NCBI GenBank assembly: GCA_033002965.1
Contig: JAURVB010014474.1
Location: 310,001-374,000, forward strand
DNA: 64,000 nt
Direction of reading: 5' to 3'
Source: Piper betle
Lineage: Eukaryota > Streptophyta > Magnoliopsida > Piperales > Piperaceae
Part shown: in pieces, positions 37,301 to 48,000 of the stretch
Layout of the letters: every line of letters starts with the position of its first letter
Numbering within the stretch: the first letter of the stretch is position 1
Program-made: the position numbers and the translations under genes
Notes under the pieces: generated by a model
Told to the model about the DNA's origin: nothing
The model's database searches: none
What the model saw: the letters and a program-made list of their open reading frames with translations, nothing else

Positions 37301-40244
37301 TCGACCATGTTGAGGCCATAGATGAGTCGGGCTCGCCGAGCCGGTTCCGAGGGTACCCAACACGACCCCTTTCCGACTAGTAGACGCCGCCGGCGATTGT
37401 CGCCGGAAAACCACCGGAAGCCGCCGGAAAACCGCCAGTAGCTGCCGGAAAACCGCCGAAAAATTGGAATTTCTGGAATTCGCCGGAATTCACCGGATCT
37501 TCCGCGGGGCTCACTCAGTGGAGCCCGATCGAGCTTCGGACGCCGATGAGCGCCGAATTTGAGCTCCGAGACGCGCGACGGAACCCTAGGCGTCGTCGAT
37601 CGCCAACGACGTGAGGTATAATTACCTCCGAATTTATAAGTTAAAGTTTGATGATTGTTAGCACAGCATGCTAGGGTTGATTAATTATTATGATGAATGT
37701 TAAGATTATGAATGAAGTAAACATGTGCATGATGTGATTAACAGGGAATGAAGGTTAAATGAGCTAATGAAGTAAAGTAAATTTGAGTATGATAATCGAG
37801 TACAACGTAACTTAGGAAATGTAATAAAATAGGTGTTAATAGGATAAGTTGGAATTATTTTTACATTTATAAATATTGATTGTTATGGTTAATGTTGGTT
37901 TTATGGTGTGAGGGTCATGTCGGATTTGATGCATCATTTAGTTAGCGGGCGTTAGTATTTAGTTTTGATGTGTAGGTACGGAGTAGGAGCTTGCCGCCTA
38001 GGCGCGATGACACGCTTGGAGCTTCTACCAGGTCCGTTTAGGACTCGTCTTGTTTTACGCTCTTCTATTGTATGTTTATTTTATTATTGCAGGGCGGGTT
38101 AAGTGGCGTTTTATCGGATCCCACTTAACTCGGGCCATTTAATCGAATATTTCCGGATTAATAACCCCTCGAGGATGAGATCCCTCGAGGATGATTTCGA
38201 AAACAAGATCCACCACAAGTTGCCTTCGGGCCTATTATATGAATCCCTTCCCAGGCCTATATATATAGTTTTATCGAGTTTTCAGTGAGACGAGAGATGG
38301 AGAAACCGACTGCACGTACCATGCAGAGGATGCCGTGACAGTCAAAGCGGGCTCTGGATTAGTGCCAGCGGACTGTTCCATTCCCGAGGGATCCTGACAA
38401 CTCCGCGTTTGAGTTCCTCACACCCGGAGAACGTGGAGGTTTACGGGTACTGTTTAGTACAGCGCATGTCCGGACTTGTGGTTCAAAGGGTACTAAAGGC
38501 GACTGCCTGAGAGTACTCGGCCTTCGTGCTCAAGGCCAGGAGAAATATGGAGGTAAGGAGAGGGCTTAGGATAAAGTTTCACGAGAAGTACTGAAAAAGA
38601 AGTGCTGAGAGTAGCACAGTACCAGCAGCAGAGCAGTAAGTTCGGGATGCTACCGGGTCTGCAGCCCAGTGGCTCCTCAGTAGTGCCCTTCAGAGTGTTC
38701 TTGAGGAAGTATATGGTTTTCTTTCAGATGAGAGTTTGCTCTCATAGCCAGTTTGTTATAGTTATTTTCTTTTCCGGACCAGTAACGCTTGTTACTGACG
38801 TTTTTCTTATATATATGTAGGTGATAAGCACGAGATGGATGGGCCGGCCAGGACGGAGGAGCAATAAGGTCTTCTGCACACACACATTGGGTGATTGAAT
38901 GTTTAATGTTGTTTTATGATATTATTTTATGAACATGCTATGAGTAAATGTTTGAGGCATGACAATGAGATGAAATGAAATGATCAGAGTAGCGCAGCAA
39001 AAGTATGATGGGTTGAAACCCAAGCTTCAGCATGAGTGTATAGTAGATTAGATTCTGTGTGAATGAAATCATTTGATAGTTGGTTACATATATTTTTATA
39101 TGTATATTTGACAGGGTGGCCCCTAATTACATTCTTAGGGGAAATTCTGTCCGTTATGTTTCAAAACTTTTATTAATTTTTATCGGGATTGTTTGGTGTG
39201 TACTCTGACTTGCATGTCGTTCATGTAGTACCATGTTAGGTTTGTGTATTCATCCATGCATTACGAGTTGTATCTTCATCTTAAGACGCCGAGATTGGAT
39301 CCGCACGAGTTAGGTTCGGGTTAGCCGACCTAACCGGGGCCTGTAACATGCCGGTTTGGTTCACGAGTGTGAACCGGATTTGGGGTGTTACACCCTCCCC
39401 CTCCTCCAAAGGGATAGTTTAAATGGCTAAGGAAAGAGAATGTTATGAAAAGAGAAAGATATGGAAAGGGGAAACTGCCGCCTGAGGGCGATGACTCCCA
39501 TTACTACCCTTGTGAGAGTTCTTGAGGAAGTAAATATATGAGATTTTTATTCAACAGGACGGTTAGCTCTCCTGTGTCAGATTGATATTAGTTATTTTCT
39601 AGACTAGTAACACTTATTACTGACGGTTTTCTATATTTTTGTAAGTGAGAATAGCGATGACTGAAATTTGTCGAGACTGCAAAGGAGCAACACGAAACCA
39701 CGCACACATGTACCTACTATGTATAATGCATAATGATAGTGTGTTGATGCTGTGTGAATGATAATCATGTTGTGTTATGCCTTGATAAATTGCTTATGAA
39801 ACGAATAGATAAATGTGAATGAATAGGGAGCCTTAGGGTTCAAACTCGACTTTGATGAAAACAAAAGTGATAATAACAGAATGCCATGATACGTTGTCAT
39901 GTTTTATATTATTTTGATAAAATATTTATATTCCTGTTGAGGATAGGTTGGCCCTTATTGCACTTTTTAGGGGAAATCCTATCCATTTTGCTATAAAAAT
40001 AGATATTTTCTTTTGGATTTCTATTTATTATTTTTGTTCTATTTTTGCTTGCACATCATGGAATGCATGTAGGACTACGTTAGAACCCAATTATTCCATC
40101 CATGTTTTGCATGTCACATCTCCATCTTAAGACGCCGATGGCAGATCTGGGTCATCTTAACCGAATCTAGTAGATTAGTGAACAGTTCTGGTGGCCGGTG
40201 ATATTTCTAGGTCAGTTCATGGGTGAGCCGAATTGGGTGTTACA
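34336..40244 (-). mobile_element. Outer solo LTR of a 2.95-kb family, AATTA target duplication
   Basis: Starts TATAAAACCC and ends GGGTGTTACA; AATTA lies on both sides (34331-34335 and 40245-40249). It is interrupted by 36438-39392. Removing that copy with one TSD leaves about 2949 bp, against 2955 bp for the inner copy. No internal retroelement genes, so each is a solo LTR produced by LTR-LTR recombination. Long LTRs starting TGTAACACCCC in the minus orientation fit a Tekay/Del-like chromovirus; that lineage call is inference. Confidence 0.88.
36438..39392 (-). mobile_element. Inner solo LTR, same family, CCCTC target duplication
   Basis: Starts TGTAAAACCC and ends GGGGTGTTACA; CCCTC is duplicated exactly (36433-36437 and 39393-39397). 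It aligns throughout with the outer copy. Its GC-rich section (about 36890-37620) still has many CpG sites where the outer copy has TpG or CpA, so it is the younger insertion. Long frames there (for example 36845-37273) are composition effects. Confidence 0.9.
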
Positions 40245-40260
40245 AATTAACAATTCTTTG

Positions 40261-40356
40261 GTAACTTGGCTCTGAATCCAATTGTCACATGTAACTAGAA
40301 CATAAAATGTCCTTTCCGTTGAACGTAACCGGGCTCTGATACCAATTGTCATAGGT
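40261..40356 (-). repeat. Primer-binding site and a second degenerate copy of the PBS/LTR junction
   Basis: The true primer-binding site is at 40333-40344. A 32-base block spanning PBS and LTR edge (40325-40356) has a 26/32 match 64 bases away at 40261-40292. Confidence 0.7.
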
Positions 40357-42567
40357 TTAATTTTAGGGTATAATTTTTCACCCAAAATCCCTACCTATGC
40401 AACGTATTCTCACCCCTAAAAACACTCAGCCTTCCACAAGTAACACAGTCAAGGATAAACTCCTTTAAGCAACTCGCAAATACCAATATGGAGGCTAACT
40501 AATCACCAAAACCAATCAAAACCTCAATACCGCTACTTCGGTTCAATCCCAATACTCACACAACAAATAGCAACGACACCCCTTTAGTGATATCCAACTA
40601 CCCATCACTACCGATAATCAATCTCCAATACCAATAACTAGTAATCAGCTTCTTACTTATCACTGCTTTATGCTCCTACTCGATTCTTGTGCAAGCTCTA
40701 CACCCGAGTACCACACTATTCTCAGTCAGAAATTCAGCACCCAAACAAAAACCTCAATTGGGGTAAACCTCGTATCACTGTTTGCACCTTTCTCAATCAC
40801 ACACAAGCACTACCCCGATACAATATTCTCGTTTATCAGTACTCCTTATTGATAAACTGTCTTGAGAACTAGGTTGCACCCTCCTAGTCGCTATCCAATC
40901 TTCACCAAATACCAATTCTAGTGCTTGGTTGTGTTAGCCTCTACCCTTGCTCGTCCCAGTAACCAATCTTTGTAACTAGTTACATTGTAAATTTTGATCA
41001 CGACCCGGTACTGAAGTTCCTTACCTAAATCGCAGCAAATAACAAGCAAACACACAAATCTACGGGAACCTCTCCCAACCTTATATTAACATATAATAAT
41101 ACAAGGAATACAAACACTTGAATATTCTCAAGCACTCGCTCGACTTTGTGGGTAGCCTCGTTAGGCCTTGTTCGAGTGTTAATCGTTCACAAAGGGACTC
41201 ACCTAGATAACCCCTCTAACAAGCAATCCTCACAACTGCACACCCCTAGTCAAAGTCCCCAATAAGAATAACGAATACATAAATTTACTCAATCACACAT
41301 AAATCAAAATCAGTAAATAAGGTATGTACCAGAGTGCCTTGATCAAGCCTAGAAAATCCCTCAAAGTTTAAAGTTCTAATCCCTACACCAATAGATCGAC
41401 CATGACAATTTCCTCCTTTTTCTTCCTCTATGATCCAGCCCTCTTCACTCACAATGGAGACGTTGAGAACTCTCCTAAGTCCTCTCAAAGAGGTCCTTCT
41501 CTCCTGTAATTGATCACTTCTTTCAAGGTGATCTTGTATGTCCAAGGATCCAACCTATTTATAATAACTGATTCCTACTTAGTAGTGAACTCCAACTTGG
41601 CTAATAGGACAGAGTCAACATCTTATCTAACTCTTCCTAACATCCGCTCCAAGTCCAAGTTGACCTGAAGCACACCTCCCATGTTGATCCAAACCTTCCT
41701 AATTGAATCTCATGGTCGTGGAAGAACCCCCTAGGCAAAAGGACCCCAAACCCTAGCATTTGATTCCTAATAGGATTAAGGTTTGATCCCAGCTCCACCA
41801 AGACTCCCTCTTGGCTCCTTCTCCTAGTCAACCTCAATGTCCAAGTCCAGCACTTCTTCAAGTCACTCCACACCTCCTCCCTGAAGCCTTGAGCAAGTCC
41901 AAGTCGACCAGGAAGTCCCATCGTCACTGGCTAGGTCACACTCACAGTCGCTACAGGTAATCCCACTTGTATTAGGATTCCTAGTGCAACTAGAAAACCT
42001 TGACCAAATCCCGGAACTCAAATTTCCAGCTCTCAGTCACCGCCTAGTACTTGTCTGACACTCCCGATAATGCTTGGTCACTCCTCTCGGTGCTCCTGAG
42101 TCCAATGTATCGGCATGCTTGATAATCGGCTCCTTGCACTGCTAACAATTCTCATGCACCGCTACCAGTACATACTTCTTGGCATGATCGATCACCACTC
42201 CTAGGTGTGCTCAGTAACTCCAACCAGCAATGATCAGAACTTACGACCCGTATTCAACATCCTGAGGTTAATTTCGACGCCACTGAACATAGTTTGCTCA
42301 TTATGCACTCCTTGTGACCCAATGAGCTACCCTAAGTTACCAAACACCATCCCTTGATATGCTTGTATCTAGAAACTAGTTGTTCCGACAACCTCCTAGC
42401 ATCTATGCTCGGTTGTCAATACAACTATGACATACGATCACAAGTTGTAATTTGTAAGTTGTTTCCACCGTTGAAAAAAAACCGATTACCCCTTCATAGA
42501 CTGAGTATACCTAGGATAACATATAAACCCTAGGTATCTAGGCAGTCTATGAATCAAGGTCGTAACA
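40347..42567 (-). repeat. 5' LTR of the Ty3-type element
   Basis: 2221 bp, TG...CA ended (plus strand TGTCATAGG to GTCGTAACA), directly next to the primer-binding site. It carries no nested insertion and so serves as reference for the left LTR. Confidence 0.88.
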
Positions 42568-43912
42568 ACGGCTATGATGGTGGGGCTGGGTGGGGATTGT
42601 AGGGTTGACAATGCTCGTCAATTGTTTGCTGAAATGCCGGTGCAGTGTGATGTTCTTGCGTGGAATGCCTTCTAATTTGTATGTAAAGGCCGGTCACGGA
42701 TAGTTGGTAGTTTGTTTGTGAAAATGCAGTAGAGGGATGTAGATTCTTGGAATGAGATGGTTGATGGAGCAATTGGTTGTGGCAGGTTGAATGATGCCGT
42801 AATTTACAAAAGAGAAATGCCTGGACAAGGACCGCGTGCATGGAATGCATGTTTATTGGGTTTGATTAGGGGTGAAATGGTGCAAGAAGTTCATGCTTTT
42901 GCTATGAAAATTCCTTTCATGGATACTATCTCGTAGACAAACTTGGCCGTCGGCTATTTTGAGCTAGGCGAAGTTGAGGCTGCTTTTGAAATTTTTAGTA
43001 CAGCACATTGCAAAGATGTCACAATGTGGAATGCCATGATCTTTGGATTGGGCAAAAACGATAATGGTGAGTACGGTTTGGAGCTTTTCCTTTCAATGGA
43101 AAGGGAGGGTTGAAGACCTGATGATGCTACATTCCCGAGTGTTTTAGACATTTGTTCGACTCTACCGACCTAGGATTTCTGTAAGCAAAGTTATTGTCAA
43201 GTTTGGTTCCGTCGCAGTCTGAGTACTATGCAAGCCAGATGTGGTAGCGTTAATTCAGCTATGGCAGCATTTTCTTGTATAGAACATCCTGATCTTATCT
43301 CGTGGAATTCAAAAATATGTGGTTTATCTCATCATGGAAGGGCCAGAGAGGCTGTAGAATCTTTCAAACGCATGAAACTTACAGATACATAACCTGATGA
43401 GCGTTACATTCATTGGAGTCCTATCGTCTTTTAGCCATGCTGGTTTTATCGATGAAGGGTTGAATTATTTCGGATATGATGTATAAATGCCATCTTCAAC
43501 CAACAACCGAGCACTATACTCGAATTTTTAATATCCTAGGGAGGTCTGGTTTCTTGGAAGAGGCAACCAAGTTAATTGAGCAGATGAGGTTGAACCTGGT
43601 GTTGGAGCTTGCCGCATGTATGGTAATGTTGAGGTGGGGGAGATGGCAGGGCTGCAATTGTTAGAGAAAGAACCAGATAATACTGGCGCCTATGCGATAA
43701 TGGCGGAGATATATTCGAGCGGCAGAAAGAGGAAGGAGGCAGATAATATTTTGAAAATGATGAAGAGTAGACGAGTGAAGAAGCAGCCTGGATGCAGGTG
43801 GATAGAAATGAAAGATGATGTGCATGTTTTCTTTGCTGGTGATGTTTGTCACCCACGGATTAATGAAATTTATGAAAAGATTAGGGTCATTGAGAATGGA
43901 AGTTCAATATAA
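42568..43912 (+). pseudogene. PPR gene, C-terminal half with E and E+ domains
   Basis: Continues the PPR gene beyond the retroelement: AMMVGLGGDCRVDNARQLF, then many repeats such as DVTMWNAMIFGLGKN and DLISWNSKICGLSHHGRA, and finally EPDNTGAYAIMAEIYSSGR with PGCRWIEMKDDVHVFF and HPRINEIYEKI, the E/E+ region found in RNA-editing PPR proteins. There is no DYW domain; it ends at 43912. Many in-frame stops and several frame changes (for example after WNA at about 42670 and between 43390 and 43620) show long decay, so the gene was lost well before today. Confidence 0.9.
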
Positions 43913-45088
43913 AACTACGAGGCATAACTACTCCCAAGAAAATTTTCAACTTTTCTCGTTTACGTCTGTGGTTTTACACGCCTTGTTTCCTCGTTGCAAG
44001 GAAATTGTTTCAATCCTCATAGTTCAACTTAAGGTTTTTATTTATCCAAGCAAATTATTGAATCTTACTCCATTTATATTCTGCTGAATTTCTTAAGAAG
44101 TTTCTTCTGCAGAATTTCTCCATTTAAGAAGTTATCTTAAGAATTATCTTTGAGAACTTTTCAATGTTTTAGAGTTGGAAACTGTCATTTATAGATCTGA
44201 CGGCGTTGGCCAGATTACATCTGGGTGACCCTTTGGTAAACATTTTGATATAATCAAGTTATGTGCTACTGCAGCATGTTTTTGGAAACTACGTATTATA
44301 TAATCAAGTTATGAATTGCATCTTATAATTTAGGGCTAAGGTGATGGCAGCAATTTCAATCCAAGATCACATTGATAAATACATGCATAATTGATGTCGA
44401 AAGAAATAGACAAGTTCTGCAACATTCAACATACAGAAGAAAATTTGTAGCTTTGGTGGCTTGTCCAATGTCCATAATGTCAATTGAGAATCATGATAAA
44501 ATATTTGTCAAATTTTTGCGTATAACATGAATGGCGTTTACGACTACGTGTTCAGACACGGCGATGCATTTTCTTATAACCAGGTGATGTAGAAAATCGC
44601 GAGTGAAATTTTAACGAGACATTTAACATTCTCTGTCTGATTAGTCTAATCTCACACAAAGTGGGCAGTTAGAGATGATCATTCGTTAGTGTTTGAGGCG
44701 GTTCCACCTTCCAAACCCAATCCATCGGAAGCCAAATGAATCCCAACAAACCTCATATCTGTGTCGGAGGTCCAACCACACCCTCCAACACTCGGAAATA
44801 AGCAACAAACTAAGGCACAAGTCTTAAACCGGTGACTTACAGCCCCCGAAAAAATACCACCGTACCAGGGTAGCATTATAGGGGTCGCAGCCCAGAACTA
44901 TGCAAGGTCTCACAACTATATAAACCCTGCAAGGATGTAAACCTCTCAAAACATGCAAATCTAAGAAACCATCTTTAATATCGCAATCATCTAACAAAAG
45001 CCCCTATTAGAAAAGTCAAAAACAAGGGGAAAACAAAAATCGACGTAACTGGTTTTACAAACGTAGATTGCATTTGCAGAGCCATTGA
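43913..45088. other. Spacer between PPR pseudogene and PRP39 3' end
   Basis: No gene recognised. Around 44680-44950 the sequence is less AT-rich and may be an old repeat of unknown kind. The word ATATAATCAAGTTATG occurs twice near 44250-44312. Confidence 0.4.
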
Positions 45089-48000
45089 TCAATAGCCATA
45101 GTAAGATGCTTGGGCAGGGGCTCCTGATGCTTGCGGCTGACCAGGAGTAAAAGCAAGCATACTCTGGGCGTAGGTTTGCGGCGGGAGTGCCTGAGAATAA
45201 TTGAGGAAAGCGCCAACATGGATTGGAAGTCAGCCATAAAATAAACCATTGACAGAACCCACATTAAAAATCATGCAACAGAAAAAGATTATACCACTGA
45301 TACAGAAAAAATTTGCCTTCAACAAAAAAAGCAGGACATAGCAATCTTGCAAGAGTGATTGCATTACAGTTTTATAATCTAAAACAGAAATAAACTAACA
45401 GATAAATTAGTAAAAGGACCACATGCATACATAGATATATAGTTGGGTGGGTGCATTGCGGCCTGGCTGCCAAAGAAAATGTTCAATTGCATTTACTAAA
45501 TAAAGGGCACAGGTAGCATACACCACACTCAAAGACATTATGAAAAGTTTAATGGCCTTCACAAACTCAACAGAACTAAAATTATCCTGATAATATGATT
45601 TCCACACAACATAAACAAAGCAAGAGCCTTTAACCATATAAGTTCCTGAAATGGTAAATGGTAAACATTTGGAAAAATCAAGCATCAATTAATAGTCAGC
45701 ATTGAGGCCAAATTGATGGTGGGCCACGAAAGGTACCTGTCCTGGATAAGGGGGATATACACCATAACTAGCAGCCTGTGGGGCTGATGACGGCCCCTGT
45801 GGTTGTGCATAGCCATTGTAACCAGGATAACCTGGATAGGTAGCCTGAAAGTATGACCAATAAACAATTGAGCTCACGTCATACTCAAAAAAGTACATAT
45901 TAAAACTAAAAAATAAAGCAGAAACTATAATCTACCAAAAAGACAGATAAAATATACCTATGCTATATCACAACCATCAATAAGAACAGTTCAAACCAAC
46001 TGGTAGTCTCTTTTTAGGTAACCACAGTTCAGACATGCATTATAATACTTTAAGGTCAACCTATTTTCAGAAATCTATTGCCGTTTCATTCTATCACCAG
46101 TTACAACATAGAATATATTTTTTTTGACACATAAACCTGTTGAGCATAACTGGCGTTCCACTGTTGTCCCTGTGTTTGGGGTGTGGGAGGCCAAGCTTGA
46201 GGTTGCACGCCAGACCATTGGCTTTGAGAGCTTGGATATGCTCCCACATTAGATTGCAACGATGAAGCACTTGAAGACCTCCCATATTTTGCCTTCTCAG
46301 ATGACATATAGTTTGCAGCATTTCTCTTTCTTAATGTTGATGCTGTCTTCTGGCGCAAAAACAGCTTTGCATGTCGATTTTCAGCTTTTTTTATTGCTTG
46401 AGAATCACCAAAAAGATCCAAAAACTGCAAAAAGCTCCTAGAACAGAATTAAGTCTAATAACAAATATGTCACAAGAAAAAAAAGTCTGGCATTGTACAT
46501 CTCAATCAGATATATAACACCTTAAGGTTTTATTGTATTTATAAGAGAGACTATCTGTTTCGTTTCAGATTTTTTGAATTATTTAGTTTTCTTATGTGCC
46601 TAGTTGTCATATCAACTATGTATTATCCTGTTAGGGTTGTATATAAGGCAGTTAGTTAAACGAGTGAGCGAGCCGATCTCTGCTTGTGTTAGAACTCGAC
46701 TCAAAAACTTGAAGTTCATTCGAACTCAACTCAAGATCGAACAAGTTTTGAAAATATATGCTCAAAATCGACTTAAATATTTTTTATATCATTCGAGTTT
46801 GACTAAAACTCGAATACACTTAAAAATGATTAATTTTTACGAGCTCGAAACTAGCTTGAAAATAGTTCACGAGCTGGCTAACTCGATTTCTATTTTTCTT
46901 GTACATGAATTCAACAAAAAACAATAATGCAATGAGTGTGGATTAAACACATGACCTTCAAGTCTTTTATGATGACTCTCTCCCAACTGAGTTATCTCTA
47001 TATTGATGCTACTTTGTTATTTTATTGTATATAAACAAATACAACTAGCTATAATTAACCTTATTAATATATATATATATATATATATATTATCTTAGTC
47101 AGGGGCAAATAATATTTCTGTCTCAAACTTTAGTCAGAATCGTTTGATTATAAAGACGACCCAAATTTAATAAAAAGAACAACAAAAAACAAAACAGCCT
47201 TACCACCACCCTTTTTAGTACGTAGTCAATAATAATATTTATCTATGATTTTAAATGTATTTTGAATAGACAAATAATATTATTAAGTATATTATTCTAT
47301 TATATTATCAAGTCGAGCTACGAGTATAGTTCGAGTTATAACCGAGTTGAGTTGAGTCGAGTCGACCATTACCATGCTCAAGCTCGACTCGTAGGATTCA
47401 AGTTCGAGTCGAGTTCGAGCTCTAATATTTAAATGTTGAGTTTCGAGTCGAGTTGAATCAAATCAAATGCCAAATGCTCACGAGCTAGTTTGCTCAATTA
47501 ATAGCCCTAGTTATACACTTTATTCATGCAATTGTGTGGCCATTAATAGTGTCTTTCGTCTTGAGATGTCAAGGGATTTTAGATAATTTCTCCTAAGTTG
47601 GATCAACTAGTTTAATATAATTAAAGAGTTAATTAGACCAATAGTAGCATTTTATATCTGATTCATTGACAGGCCCAACAAGCCTTTTTATGTAAAATAA
47701 TATGGCAGGTCCATACAAGCTTCACTAGTCGCTACTTGTGAGGTTCGGCAGTCATCAATACCATCCTCAGTGATCTCCTATTACACTACATGGTTTACGC
47801 GTTAAAAATAAACTTAGGAAATTGTAAGCAATTAAATTTAATAAATTAATTTGTCATTAAAATTTTGAAATTTTTTCGAAAAGAAACAACTTGGCAATGA
47901 CAAATTGAGTTTGAAAACCAAGCGTTGATAACCTCAGCCATGAAAAGCATGCTAAAACATAAAAAGGAAAGCAAAAAAACCTAATCCAGAAAAATCTTGT

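Larger units (their letters stand above)
28689..42567 (-). mobile_element. Nested Ty3-type LTR retrotransposon splitting the PPR gene
   Basis: Two related LTRs (28689-31756 with a nested insertion, and 40347-42567) bracket an internal region. In minus orientation the LTR starts TGTTACGACC and ends TATGACA (right copy). Next to the right LTR is a primer-binding site for initiator tRNA-Met (minus TGGTATCAGAGC, 40333-40344), and next to the left LTR a polypurine tract (minus GGTGGGGGAGGA, 31757-31768). The internal DNA, without nested insertions, is only about 1.7 kb and holds gag-like sequence; no protease, RT, RNase H or integrase was seen. The flanks GCGTT and ACGGC do not match, so no target duplication is visible. 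Confidence 0.85.

Noticed and set aside
36845..37414. Several 80-160-codon frames on both strands
   Set aside because: Inside the GC-rich part of a solo LTR; the outer copy has them broken, so they are not conserved.
40540..40560. GGTTCAATCC, a B-box-like word (also near 29683)
   Set aside because: Part of the Ty3 LTR in both copies, with no A box or cloverleaf around it, unlike the sequence at 46928-47001.
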